DNA of 64,000 bases from JAHRAW01 sp965226545 (GCA_965226545.1 OZ245364.1:1302001-1366000), one strand, 5' to 3'; shown: positions 17,385-24,764, counted from the first letter of the stretch. Notes: a model not told the origin generated them from the sequence alone. Made by a program: numbers and translations.

Positions 17385-17882
17385 ATGGCAACCAAACGCA
17401 AACCTTCGAACGACAACACAATCGCGCGCAATAAAAAGGCGCGGTTCGATTACGCCATCGATGAGGAGTTCGAAGCCGGCTTGGTGCTGTTTGGTTGGGA
17501 GGTCAAAAGTTTGCGCGCCGGACGCGCGCAACTTACCGAAAGTTATGTCGTCGAACTGCATGGCGAATTGTTTTTAATCGGCGCGCATTTTGCGCCGCTG
17601 CAAACCACCAGTTCGCATCACGACGCCGATGCAACTCGACGGCGCAAATTGTTGCTGCATCAAAAAGAAATCGGCAAACTCATCGGCGCCAAAGTGCGGC
17701 GCGGGTATACGATTGTGCCGCTGAGTTTGTATTGGAAAGGCGGGCGCGCCAAAGCCAAAATCGGTCTCGCCAAAGGCAAAAAACAATACGACAAACGCGA
17801 AACCATCAAACGCCGCGAATGGGAACGCGACAAACAACGCACAATAAAAACCGTCGCCGCCACCCGCGCCGCCAAAAAATAA
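17385..17882 (+). CDS. smpB: SsrA-binding protein SmpB
   Basis: SmpB binds the tRNA-like domain of tmRNA and delivers it to stalled ribosomes for trans-translation. The protein has 165 residues from MATKRKPSND; an ATG seven codons upstream is less likely. Core motifs include NKKARFDY, EAGLVLFGWEVKSLRAG and ESYVVELHGELFLIGAH. The basic C-terminal tail after KKQYDKRETIKRREW mimics the mRNA side in the decoding site. It is the partner of the tmRNA gene 200 bp downstream. Confidence 0.96.
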   Translation: MATKRKPSNDNTIARNKKARFDYAIDEEFEAGLVLFGWEVKSLRAGRAQLTESYVVELHGELFLIGAHFAPLQTTSSHHDADATRRRKLLLHQKEIGKLIGAKVRRGYTIVPLSLYWKGGRAKAKIGLAKGKKQYDKRETIKRREWERDKQRTIKTVAATRAAKK

Positions 17883-17929
17883 CCGGCGCGCAGGTGTGCG
17901 CGCATTAATCGCGCACATTAATAAAGGGC

Positions 17930-18030
17930 GTCAATTAAAGGGCGTCATCAATCAATAAATATAAATGGCGTCTAAATAAATATAAGCGGCGCCAATAAAT
18001 GTAATCAATAAATAAAAATGGCGTCGCAAA
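17930..18030. repeat. AT-rich repeats between smpB and ssrA
   Basis: Motifs such as AATAAATATAAATGGCGTC and GGCGTCAATTAAA recur about five times with changes. No gene is seen; the ssrA promoter lies at the downstream edge. Confidence 0.7.
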
Positions 18031-18048
18031 AAAAAGCCCAATCACCCC

Positions 18049-18077
18049 TTGCATTCCGCCGCCGCCGCGCGTATTGT
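18049..18077 (+). promoter_or_regulatory. Predicted ssrA promoter
   Basis: TTGCAT (18049-18054) and TATTGT (18072-18077) with a 17-bp spacer, about 9 bp before the mature tmRNA 5' end. Confidence 0.5.
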
Positions 18078-18086
18078 ATACCGCAT

Positions 18087-18449
18087 GGGGGTGACTTGGC
18101 TTCGACGCAAGTTACGAACCCATCGGAGCATGTCGAGGGGCGGTGCACCTCGTAAATCCATCCGCACATCAATAGTTGCCAACGACGACAACTACGCATT
18201 AGCCGCGTAACTACCCGGTTAATCCTTGCGCCCGACTCGCCTTTTGGTTGGGGTTTGCAAGGTCAAATCAGAAAGGCTCGCCACGCGAATCGGTCCGTTA
18301 TTCGCAAGGTTAAACCTAATCGGACTCGCCGCCGAGCGCATCCGTTCGCAGATTTGCCCGGCGGTTAAACTTAAATTGCGAACTAAACATGTAGCCGCCG
18401 ATGAGCGAAGGACCTGCGGACGCGGGTTCGATTCCCGCCACCTCCACCA
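18087..18449 (+). ncRNA. ssrA: Transfer-messenger RNA (tmRNA)
   Basis: One-piece tmRNA of 363 bases. The 5' acceptor strand GGGGGTG pairs with CACCTCC near the 3' end, followed by A-CCA encoded in DNA. The T-arm reads GCGGG-TTCGATT-CCCGC. The opening GTGACTTGGCTTCGACG is the conserved tmRNA 5' region. The tag frame at 18178-18210 reads ANDDNYALAA then TAA, one residue different from the E. coli tag and ending in the LAA degron read by ClpXP. It works with SmpB, encoded just upstream. Confidence 0.97.
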
Positions 18450-18460
18450 ATTGCATCAAT

Positions 18461-18488
18461 AAAAGCCGCCGAATAGGCGGCTTTTTTG
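18461..18488 (+). terminator. ssrA intrinsic terminator (repeat copy 1)
   Basis: AGCCGCC-GAATA-GGCGGCT followed by T6. The right arm and the next 15-20 bases recur at the end of each downstream cassette. Confidence 0.9.
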
Positions 18489-18498
18489 CGTGAAGGGG
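18476..18498 (+). repeat. Direct repeat copy 1 at the ssrA terminator
   Basis: The core GGCGGCTTTTTT-GCGTGAAG is shared with copies at 20227 and 22077. Copies 1 and 2 stay similar for about 150 bp beyond, through promoter and start codon. Confidence 0.85.
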
Positions 18499-18522
18499 GG
18501 TGATGTTGCGTCTCCTTATTTA

Positions 18523-18551
18523 TTGACAGCGGGGCGGTTTTTTGCTAATTT
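18523..18551 (+). promoter_or_regulatory. Promoter of cassette 1
   Basis: TTGACA (18523-18528), a 17-bp spacer, then TAATTT (18546-18551). The spacer is identical in cassette 2. Confidence 0.8.
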
Positions 18552-18592
18552 TATGGGCAGTCGTACCAAAACTTACTTATGGGGTTCGGAAA

Positions 18593-19135
18593 ATGAATAA
18601 GCAGACTGAAATCAAATTGACCATCGAGGGGGGCGGCCTCTCATTCAAGCGCAGTATTGATGAGAATACTGCGTCAAGAATAATAAGCATTTGTATGGGT
18701 TCCGGAAATGATGCGCAAGACGCGATGGGTGTTGTCCAACCTGCTTCAATGAATTCGGGAAGTCCGCCTAAAACTGCCCGTGAATATCTGCTTGATTACA
18801 AACCGAGTAACAACCAGGAAACTATTCTTGTGTTGGCGTATTCTCGCGCAGATGTGAGAAAAGGTGATGGTTTTCAGCAGGGAGACATTAAAGAACTTTT
18901 TCGAGAAACTAGAGAAAAATACTCTGGGAATCTTTCCACGGATTTTAACCGGCTTCTGCGAAAAGGTTGGATTGCAGAGAGAATGAAAAAAGACCAGGCA
19001 TTAAGTAAGAAGCCCATGTATTTCATCACGGATACAGGGCGGAAGGCGTTAAACAATCGTTTCGCAAAGGAGGCGCAGCCCAATAGCAAACCCAAGAAAG
19101 CAGTACGTCGCAAAAAAGCGAGGGTTGGGAAATGA
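18593..19135 (+). CDS. Type A protein of the ssrA-linked cassette (copy A1)
   Basis: I do not recognise a named family. The 180-residue protein starts at MNKQTEIKL behind GGTTCGGAAA; the frame is open upstream into the promoter, so the 18542 ATG is not used. Residues 1-40 look like a small beta domain followed by a helix (IDENTASRIISICM). Residues 62-160 look like a winged helix: TAREYLLDYKP, a helix with DIKELFRETREK, a recognition-helix-like LSTDFNRLLRKGWI, then YFITDTGRKAL. The tail is Lys/Arg-rich. The pattern recalls uncharacterised DNA-binding proteins of accessory regions. Its stop overlaps the B1 start by 4 bp (ATGA). Base composition is more AT-rich than in neighbouring core genes. 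A1 is close to A2 and distant from A3. Confidence 0.75.
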   Translation: MNKQTEIKLTIEGGGLSFKRSIDENTASRIISICMGSGNDAQDAMGVVQPASMNSGSPPKTAREYLLDYKPSNNQETILVLAYSRADVRKGDGFQQGDIKELFRETREKYSGNLSTDFNRLLRKGWIAERMKKDQALSKKPMYFITDTGRKALNNRFAKEAQPNSKPKKAVRRKKARVGK

Positions 19136-19293
19136 ACGCATCAAAAAATGATTTGGTGAAAAAACTGAATCAAATACGACTGTTGACGGATGAGTGCATC
19201 GATGCACTGTCCGATGGCGTGGCGTCGGACTCGGGCGAGAAAACTGTCGGCAATTCCGTTAAATCCGGTGACATCGTTGTTACTATCGCATAA
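19132..19293 (+). pseudogene. Truncated type B gene (copy B1)
   Basis: The 53 codons from MNASKNDLVKKL match the first ~50 residues of the 160-residue B2 protein (DDLVKKLKKVRLL, DECIDALSDG, a Ser/Gly/Lys stretch, SVKS-D). The frame then stops at 19291-19293, and the remaining ~110 residues, including the winged-helix-like part, are absent. The next gene begins 31 bp later. This looks like a deletion remnant, though a short peptide could still be made by coupling to A1. Confidence 0.75.
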
Positions 19294-19324
19294 TCGTAAC
19301 CAAAATTTTCTTGCAGAGTTCGAA

Positions 19325-20215
19325 ATGACTAAACAGACCGAAATTAAATTAACCATCGAGGGGCGTAGCCTCTCGTACAAGTGCAACATTGATGAGAACA
19401 CAGCCTCAAAAATAGCAAGCATTTGTATGAGCTCCGGCAATGAAGAGCAGTACTCAATAGATTCGAGCAACCCGTCTAAAACTGCTCGTGAATATCTGCT
19501 TGCCTACAAACCGAGTGACAACCAGAACAAAATTCTGGTGTTGGCGTGTTTTCTCAATGAGGTGAGAAAAGCGGATGCTTTTCAGCAGGCACAAATCAAA
19601 GAACTTTTTAGAGAGATTAAGGAGCAACACCCCGCGAATCTTTCTATGGAGTTTGTTCGACTTCTGCGAAAAGGTTGGATTGCGAAGGATATGAAAAAAG
19701 GTCGGGCGTCAAGTAATAAGCCCATGTATTTCATCACGACTACAGGGCTGGAAGTGCTAAACAATCGTTTCGCAAAAGTTTCTATGCCCAAAAGCAAACG
19801 CACGAGTGACTATGGCATTTATATTGATGTGGAGCATATTCAAAAACTGACAAAATTGAGCGGGCGGTTGTGGGATTTTTCACGCTTGGTTCAGTTGCTT
19901 TCTGAATTGAATGAAGCATTCGCCGCAGAACATTACAACAGCGTTATCTTTTTGGTGCGTGTTATTATAGATCATGTACCGCCAATTTTTGGCTGCGGGC
20001 GTTTTTCAGAAGTGGTGAGTCAGTACGGAGGGAACAGTTTTAAGAAACGTATACTGAATTTACAAACTTTGGCTCGGCCAACTGCCGACCAGTATTTGCA
20101 TCAACGTATTAGACCCAATGAGTCACTTCTCAACAAAATCGATGTAAATTTTTCGAAAGAATTAAGTGCATTATTGGCGGAAATCATAAGAATCACCGAC
20201 GAGCCGAGAGATTAG
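19325..20215 (+). CDS. Fusion of type A and type C domains (A2::C1)
   Basis: The 296-residue protein starts at MTKQTEIKL. Residues 1-160 repeat the A protein (IDENTASKIASICM, TAREYLLAYKP, QIKELFREIKEQ, LLRKGWIAKDM, YFITTTGLEVL). Residues 175-296 match the C-terminal half of the C2 protein: a helical domain with DFSRLVQLLSELNEAF, FLVRVIIDHVPPIFGC, GGNSFKKRI, and a KIDVNFSKELSALLAEIIRI ending. That C-terminal domain resembles one I recall in many uncharacterised bacterial proteins; I cannot name it. An Arg-x4-His pattern (RVIIDH) recalls HEPN ribonucleases, but this is weak. The TAG stop lies inside the terminator stem. In cassette 2 the A and C domains are separate proteins. Confidence 0.75.
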   Translation: MTKQTEIKLTIEGRSLSYKCNIDENTASKIASICMSSGNEEQYSIDSSNPSKTAREYLLAYKPSDNQNKILVLACFLNEVRKADAFQQAQIKELFREIKEQHPANLSMEFVRLLRKGWIAKDMKKGRASSNKPMYFITTTGLEVLNNRFAKVSMPKSKRTSDYGIYIDVEHIQKLTKLSGRLWDFSRLVQLLSELNEAFAAEHYNSVIFLVRVIIDHVPPIFGCGRFSEVVSQYGGNSFKKRILNLQTLARPTADQYLHQRIRPNESLLNKIDVNFSKELSALLAEIIRITDEPRD

Positions 20216-20237
20216 CCGCCGCACAAGCGGCTTTTTT
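20214..20237 (+). terminator. Terminator of cassette 1
   Basis: GCCGC-CGCACAA-GCGGC then T6. It overlaps the stop codon of A2::C1. Confidence 0.85.
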
Positions 20238-20249
20238 GCGTGAAAGGGT
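20227..20249 (+). repeat. Direct repeat copy 2
   Basis: GCGGCTTTTTTGCGTGAAAG, nearly identical to copy 1. The similarity continues through the cassette 2 promoter to the start of A3. Confidence 0.85.
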
Positions 20250-20272
20250 GGTGATGTTGTGTTGCCTATGTA

Positions 20273-20301
20273 TTGACAGCGGGGCGGTTTTTTGCTATAT
20301 T
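20273..20301 (+). promoter_or_regulatory. Promoter of cassette 2
   Basis: TTGACA (20273-20278), the same 17-bp spacer as cassette 1, then TATATT (20296-20301). Confidence 0.8.
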
Positions 20302-20342
20302 TATGGATAGTTGTACCAAAATTTACTTATGAGGTTCGGAAA

Positions 20343-20810
20343 ATGAACAAGCAACCTGAAATCAAAGTTTCTGTGGAAATGAAGTTGAGCATCAACGGGG
20401 TTGACTGTAAATACCCCCAAGACCTCGATGATGACACCGCCCAACAAATCGAGCGGCAGATAATGATGTTGTGTCTTGGGCAGGGCAGTGTTTCAACCGT
20501 AACAGTGGGTGCGGAGCAACCTGAATCATTGTCAGAGTATCTGGCCCGTCATGCACCTAAAACCCACCGTGAGAAAATTTTGGTGGTGGGCGCTTTTTTG
20601 CACGAGATACGCAACCGTTCCAGTTTCCAACAAAACGACATCAAAGAAATTTTTGATGATGATTTGAAAAAAGATGCGCCGGGAAACTTTTCTCGGGACT
20701 TCAACAAATGCGTGGATAAACTGTGGATTGTCCGCATAGATGGAGGTAACTACCGAGTCGGGAAAGCAGGAAATGGTGTTTTAAAGGAAATGCTTGCGAA
20801 ATCTGGCTGA
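20343..20810 (+). CDS. Type A protein, divergent copy (A3)
   Basis: A 155-residue protein starting MNKQPEIKV behind the same GGTTCGGAAA leader as A1. The N-terminal beta part carries a short insertion (KLSINGVDCKYPQDL), then DDDTAQQIERQIMMLCLG, matching the IDENTASKI helix of A1 and A2. The winged-helix-like part reads LSEYLARHAPK, HREKILVVGAFL, QNDIKEIFDDDLKK, FSRDFNKCVDKLWIV and YRVGKAGNGVLKE. It is the first gene of cassette 2 and precedes B2 by 46 bp. It lacks the basic tail of A1. Function unknown; sequence-specific DNA binding is a reasonable guess. Confidence 0.72.
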   Translation: MNKQPEIKVSVEMKLSINGVDCKYPQDLDDDTAQQIERQIMMLCLGQGSVSTVTVGAEQPESLSEYLARHAPKTHREKILVVGAFLHEIRNRSSFQQNDIKEIFDDDLKKDAPGNFSRDFNKCVDKLWIVRIDGGNYRVGKAGNGVLKEMLAKSG

Positions 20811-20856
20811 GAGTAAAGCAGGCGTAAGTATACTTTTCAATTAATCAGGTGATGAA

Positions 20857-21339
20857 ATGAACATGTCAAACGATGATTTGGTGAAAAAACTGAAGAAAGT
20901 ACGATTGTTGGTGGATGAGTGCATCGATGCACTGTCCGATGGCTCGGTGTCGTCTTCGGGCAAGGAAACTGTCAACGATTCCGTTAAATCCGATGACCTC
21001 ATTGCCGCCATCAAGGAAAAAATTACTTCCGGCAAAGATGCGGAAATAATTGCAAAAAAAATCCTTGATGAGAACTCGATTCCCAATCGGGTTATGTTGC
21101 CGCTGTACATTTGCCATAAGTATTTTGAGGATGCTTGGCTTACTTGCAGTGATATAGCAAAACTTACGAGGATGTTGAAAGTTCCCGTTAGTGATTCGAA
21201 TGTTCATGGGGCAATTAATTCGTTGAAAAAAGACCTCCTTAAACGTCCGAAATCACAAGGCAAAGTAGCAGCCTATCAGTTGAAAAGGCCAAGGGCACAA
21301 CAATTCGGAGAAGATTTGTTTTCAGATGAAAAAGAATAG
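20857..21339 (+). CDS. Type B protein, full length (B2)
   Basis: The 160-residue protein is not assigned to any family. Residues 4-28 (DDLVKKLKKVRLLVDECIDAL) form an amphipathic helix that could mediate assembly. A Ser-rich linker follows, then a helix (SDDLIAAIKEKI). Residues 78-150 look like a winged helix: MLPLYICHKYF, LTCSDIAKLTRML, SDSNVHGAINSLKKDLL and a beta hairpin ending in AAYQLKR. The tail is acidic. Its 3' end overlaps the C2 start by 14 bp, so B and C are translationally coupled. B1 in cassette 1 is a truncated relative. Confidence 0.72.
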   Translation: MNMSNDDLVKKLKKVRLLVDECIDALSDGSVSSSGKETVNDSVKSDDLIAAIKEKITSGKDAEIIAKKILDENSIPNRVMLPLYICHKYFEDAWLTCSDIAKLTRMLKVPVSDSNVHGAINSLKKDLLKRPKSQGKVAAYQLKRPRAQQFGEDLFSDEKE

Positions 21340-22066
21340 CGCAACATCAAAGAAAGTTTTTGTGGCTTGTATGATTAAAAAAGCCACAGAAACTTTCGAC
21401 AGAGCCGTTTGTTTCCTGTACTACCATTCGGTCGTGCAGGATGCCGGGTTAACATTGGCGCAACTTGCCGGCGAGTTTGTAAGTGCTCATCTTAAAAAGC
21501 CGCATGTTACGTGGTTGCATAGGAAACTTAAGAAAGACCCGAGAGTGGTAAATTCCGGAGGCGACGCTTGGCGTATACGAGGGGACAAAATTGATGAGGT
21601 AAAGACAAGTTTTAATCTGACACGGTGCTTGGCAAGCAGCCGGGGAAGTCGTGCTGTTACTAACGGTGCTTATGTCAGCCAATCTCGAATTGAAAACCTA
21701 AGGAACAGTAAAAATGAAGAATTCGATTTTCAACGGTTGCTTCAAATGTTTTCAGAATTGGATGATGCCTATGCAAACGAAAACTACATCAGTGTTATTT
21801 TATTGGTGCGCGCCATTATGGACCATGTATCGCCAATTTTTGACTGCAAGGATTTTGCAGAAGTGGCGAGTCAGCACGGAGGGCGCAGTTTTAAGAAGCA
21901 GATGCGGCGTTTAGAAGAATCGGCTCGGCCAAGTGCCGATTATTATTTGCACCAAGTCATTAGGCGCAAGGAATCACTTCCTGACGAAATGGATGTGAAT
22001 TTTTCGAAAGAATTAAATGCATTATTGGCGGAAATCATAAGAATCACCGAAACGCCGAGCGATTAG
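21326..22066 (+). CDS. Type C protein, full length (C2)
   Basis: 246 residues. Residues 10-95 look like another winged helix (DRAVCFLYYHSVVQ, LTLAQLAGEFVSAHL, HVTWLHRKLKKDPRV, AWRIRGDKI). Residues 115-246 are the helical domain shared with A2::C1: FDFQRLLQMFSELDDAY, ILLVRAIMDHVSPIFDC, GGRSFKKQM, LHQVIRRKESLPDE and FSKELNALLAEIIRI. The Arg-x4-His spacing (RAIMDH) is kept in both copies. This domain may be the effector of the locus, with the winged helices setting where or when it acts; that is inference. The stop codon lies in the terminator stem, as in cassette 1. Confidence 0.72.
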   Translation: MKKNSATSKKVFVACMIKKATETFDRAVCFLYYHSVVQDAGLTLAQLAGEFVSAHLKKPHVTWLHRKLKKDPRVVNSGGDAWRIRGDKIDEVKTSFNLTRCLASSRGSRAVTNGAYVSQSRIENLRNSKNEEFDFQRLLQMFSELDDAYANENYISVILLVRAIMDHVSPIFDCKDFAEVASQHGGRSFKKQMRRLEESARPSADYYLHQVIRRKESLPDEMDVNFSKELNALLAEIIRITETPSD

Positions 22067-22089
22067 CCGCCACACAGGCGGCTTTTTTG
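22065..22089 (+). terminator. Terminator of cassette 2
   Basis: AGCCGCC-ACACA-GGCGGCT then T5. It overlaps the C2 stop codon. Confidence 0.88.
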
Positions 22090-22099
22090 CGTGAAGGGG
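22077..22099 (+). repeat. Direct repeat copy 3, right edge of the locus
   Basis: GGCGGCTTTTTTGCGTGAAG as in copy 1; the similarity ends a few bases later, marking the junction with core sequence before the cold-shock gene. Confidence 0.8.
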
Positions 22100-22297
22100 T
22101 GTCCAAACGGCGATTAAAATCGGGTTAACTTATCGATTAAATTTACACCGTTATCATTGCAAAACGGTCGCCAATCAGGTAAAGTTGCGCCACTGCAGAT
22201 TTTGTTTTCGGCTATTTTGGTTGTTTCCTACGGTTACCCCCGAATTCCCTTAGCATTACCTGTATGTTATTTTCAACTCATTCACAGGATTTTTGTT

Positions 22298-22507
22298 ATG
22301 GCTACCGGCACTGTAAAGTGGTTCAACGAGTCCAAAGGTTTTGGATTCATTACGCAAGAGGACGGTGGCGCGGATGTGTTTGTTCACTACCGCTCCATCG
22401 TCGGCACTGGGTTTAAGACCCTGCGCGAAGGTCAACAGGTGACCTTTGAAATCGAAGAGGGTCCGAAGGGCCTGCAAGCCACCGGCGTTACCCCCGCTTC
22501 AGAGTAA
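22298..22507 (+). CDS. Cold-shock domain protein (CspA family)
   Basis: A 69-residue single cold-shock domain that binds single-stranded RNA and DNA and melts mRNA structure. RNP1 is KGFGFIT and RNP2 is VFVHYRSI; the N-terminus MATGTVKWFNESKG is canonical. The ORF extends upstream without a stop, but the family start is at 22298. The gene lies about 200 bp past the cassette terminator, leaving room for the long 5' leader typical of cspA genes; I cannot confirm a thermosensor fold. Confidence 0.93.
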   Translation: MATGTVKWFNESKGFGFITQEDGGADVFVHYRSIVGTGFKTLREGQQVTFEIEEGPKGLQATGVTPASE

Positions 22508-22522
22508 TCACACTCACCGCCG

Positions 22523-22564
22523 CCCGCCGCAACCGCGCAACAAGCGGTTGTGGCGGGTTTTTTT
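22523..22564 (+). terminator. Terminator of the cold-shock gene
   Basis: CCCGCCGCAACCGC pairs with GCGGTTGTGGCGGG with one G-T step, followed by T7. Confidence 0.92.
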
Positions 22565-22576
22565 ATGCGCGGGCAA

Positions 22577-23911
22577 TTAGCGGTCGCGCAAATAACTTTC
22601 CATCGAATCATCCATCGCATCGAGCCATTTGGTGTGATGGATTTTTTGCATCGTGCCGGTGACCAGCGAGCGATAGGTGTTGTTGCGAAAGCCCATGATG
22701 TCGTCGTGCTTGTGGTGTTCCCATCCCATAAAGGTTTTGTTGACGCCTTCGATGTCGTAATCGGGGTAGTCGGTGGCGGCGATTAATTCGCGCACATTGT
22801 CGCCTTGGAACCAAATCATCTGTTCGTCGTCGGCGAGTTTTTCCTCGCGCGCCAACCATTCGGCGCCGTGTTTTTGCATCGCCGCCGGCGTCGGCGGTTT
22901 AATCTTGCCGAGAATGACATCGCGCGCATACCACGCTTGGGCGTCGAACATCGTAAACGTGTAAAACTGATCCTGCATGCCCAAATACATTAATTTGGGG
23001 TTGTCGCGCCACAGCACGCCCTGATACAGATTTTCAATCCACAAACGATTTGTGGTTTGCAGGCGCAAGGCATCCGCCATAAACGGAAAATGATGCAGAT
23101 AGCCGGTGCATAAAATGATGGAGTCGACATCGACGGAAGTGTTGTCCTTAAAAGTCGCGGTGTTGCCGGCGACCGAAGTCAACAGCGGCACTTCGCGCCA
23201 ATTGTCCGGCCAATGAAAACCCATCGGCGCGGTGCGGTGGCTGCAGATAATCGATTTGGCGCCGTATTTGTGACATTGCGAGCCGATGTCTTCGGCTGAA
23301 TAACTGGTGCCGATGAGCAACATGCGTTGCCCGGTGAATTCGCGCGCATCGCGAAAATCATGCGCATGCAAAATCCTGCCGTTGAACGCGGCGAAGCCGT
23401 CGAATTGCGGCGTGTTGGGCGTGGAAAAGTGACCGCTGGCGACGATGACATAATCAAAATAATGTTCGTCGGCGGTGTCGGCGGCAAGGTCGCGCACGCG
23501 CACACGAAATTGTTCGCGCTCGGAAAGATAATCGACTTCGCGCACCACGGTGTTGAAGCGAATGTGTCGGCGCACCTTGTATTTTTCCGCGCGCCCGCGC
23601 AGATAATCGGCAAGCACCGCGCGCGGCGGATACGACGCAATCGGCGCGCCGAAATGTTCCTCGAAAGAATAATCCGGAAACTCGAGGCATTCTTTGGGGC
23701 CGTTCGACCACAAATAGCGATACATGCTGCAGTGTACCGGTTCGCCGTATTGGTCGAGCCCGGTGCGCCAGGTGTAATTCCACAAGCCGCCCCAATCGTT
23801 TTGTTTTTCAAAACAGACCACGTCGGCGACCTCGCCGGCCGCGGCAAAGGCGCATAGTTGCGACAAGCCGCTTGGCCCGGCGCCGATGATTGCAACTTTG
23901 GGTTTGCTCAT
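22577..23911 (-). CDS. tmm: Trimethylamine monooxygenase-like flavin monooxygenase
   Basis: Flavin-dependent enzyme that oxidises trimethylamine to its N-oxide using NADPH and O2. The 444-residue protein has an FAD motif GAGPSGLSQL at residues 10-19, the FMO identifying stretch around HAHDFRDA, and an NADPH motif GTSYSAEDIG near residue 205. Long segments (GLWNYTWRTGLD, HCSMYRYLWSNGPKE, FPDYSFEEHFG, ILCTGY, MQDQFYTF, FDAQAWYARD) match what I know of bacterial Tmm from marine Roseobacter and Methylocella. It stands alone on the minus strand. Related FMO activities on dimethylsulfide or other amines are possible. Confidence 0.88.
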   Translation of the reverse strand: MSKPKVAIIGAGPSGLSQLCAFAAAGEVADVVCFEKQNDWGGLWNYTWRTGLDQYGEPVHCSMYRYLWSNGPKECLEFPDYSFEEHFGAPIASYPPRAVLADYLRGRAEKYKVRRHIRFNTVVREVDYLSEREQFRVRVRDLAADTADEHYFDYVIVASGHFSTPNTPQFDGFAAFNGRILHAHDFRDAREFTGQRMLLIGTSYSAEDIGSQCHKYGAKSIICSHRTAPMGFHWPDNWREVPLLTSVAGNTATFKDNTSVDVDSIILCTGYLHHFPFMADALRLQTTNRLWIENLYQGVLWRDNPKLMYLGMQDQFYTFTMFDAQAWYARDVILGKIKPPTPAAMQKHGAEWLAREEKLADDEQMIWFQGDNVRELIAATDYPDYDIEGVNKTFMGWEHHKHDDIMGFRNNTYRSLVTGTMQKIHHTKWLDAMDDSMESYLRDR

Positions 23912-23934
23912 TTTATTTGCTCCGCGAGGTGATG

Positions 23935-24000
23935 AGTTGATGTCGATACTATATCGAATCGATGTCGAGATGATGTCGAGTTAATGCCGAGTCGATGTTG
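23935..24000. repeat. GATGTCGA repeats upstream of tmm
   Basis: GATGTCGA and GAGTTGATGTCGA-like units recur about six times upstream of the tmm start. Confidence 0.7.
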
Positions 24001-24047
24001 ACGCACAATGTTACCAATAATAAACCCGCGCTGCCAACCTTCGCCCG

Positions 24048-24554
24048 CTACCGCAACGGCGCAACCAACGCATCCAATTGCGCTTCCGACAGCAGCCCCA
24101 AATGCGAGTCGGCGAGATTGCCGTTGCGGTCGAAGACGGCGGTGTATGGCAAGGCGCCGCTGTGGTTGCCTTGCGCGCGCATCAGTTGTTCGCCTTGGGT
24201 GATGGCGACCAGCGACGGGTAGTTGATGCCGAGTTGTGCGCCGAAGGCGCGGGCGTTGTCGATGAGGTCGTGGGCGACGCCGATGATTTGCACTTGCGCG
24301 TTGTGGCGCGTTTGATAATCGACCAACATCGGCATCTCTTCACGGCATGGCCCGCACCAACTCGCCCAATGATTAACGACGACAACCTTGCCGCGCCAGC
24401 GGTCGGCGTGTTGCAGTTGTTTATTAACATCCGGCAGACGGATTTCGCCCAGCGTCGCCGCCGGCAACGAATGGCTGCGCATGCCGAGATAGGCGCCGCC
24501 CGCCAACGCGACGATGCATAAAATCGGCAGCAGGGCGAGGCGAAGTTTGCGCAT
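24048..24554 (-). CDS. TlpA/ResA-like periplasmic thiol-disulfide protein
   Basis: A 168-residue membrane-anchored thioredoxin-fold protein. Residues 6-25 form a single N-terminal transmembrane segment. The active site WASWCGPC near residue 65 has the C-x-x-C reductase motif, and the cis-proline region is SGALPYTAVF. Proteins of this kind reduce periplasmic disulfides, for instance in cytochrome c maturation, and receive electrons from DsbD or CcdA. The dsbD gene lies directly upstream on the same strand, across a repeat-filled spacer of about 210 bp, which supports a shared pathway. Confidence 0.88.
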   Translation of the reverse strand: MRKLRLALLPILCIVALAGGAYLGMRSHSLPAATLGEIRLPDVNKQLQHADRWRGKVVVVNHWASWCGPCREEMPMLVDYQTRHNAQVQIIGVAHDLIDNARAFGAQLGINYPSLVAITQGEQLMRAQGNHSGALPYTAVFDRNGNLADSHLGLLSEAQLDALVAPLR

Positions 24555-24764
24555 GAGGTGCGATGTGTGATGTCGAAGTTAATGTGTGACGTTAATTCGA
24601 AGTTGATGTTAAGTCGAAGTGAAAGTGTCAAGCGAAGTTAATTCGAAGTCGATGTTAATGCGAAGTCGAAGTTAATTTGTTGTAAAAGTACAAGTCGAAG
24701 TTAATTCGAAAAGTTTGTTAATCAAAGTTACTTCCGCAACACTTGTCCCAACCGATGCAACCGG
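24555..24764. repeat. (C)GAAGTTAAT repeats between tlpA-like gene and dsbD
   Basis: GAAGTTAAT, GAAGTCGATGTTAAT and shorter variants recur about ten times. No gene is present. It lies between two same-strand genes and may hold the promoter of the downstream gene. Confidence 0.8.

Noticed and set aside
18461..22100. Prophage or genomic island with integrase after ssrA
   Set aside because: No integrase, transposase or phage structural gene lies in the stretch, and the repeats match the terminator rather than the usual att core in the tRNA-like arm.
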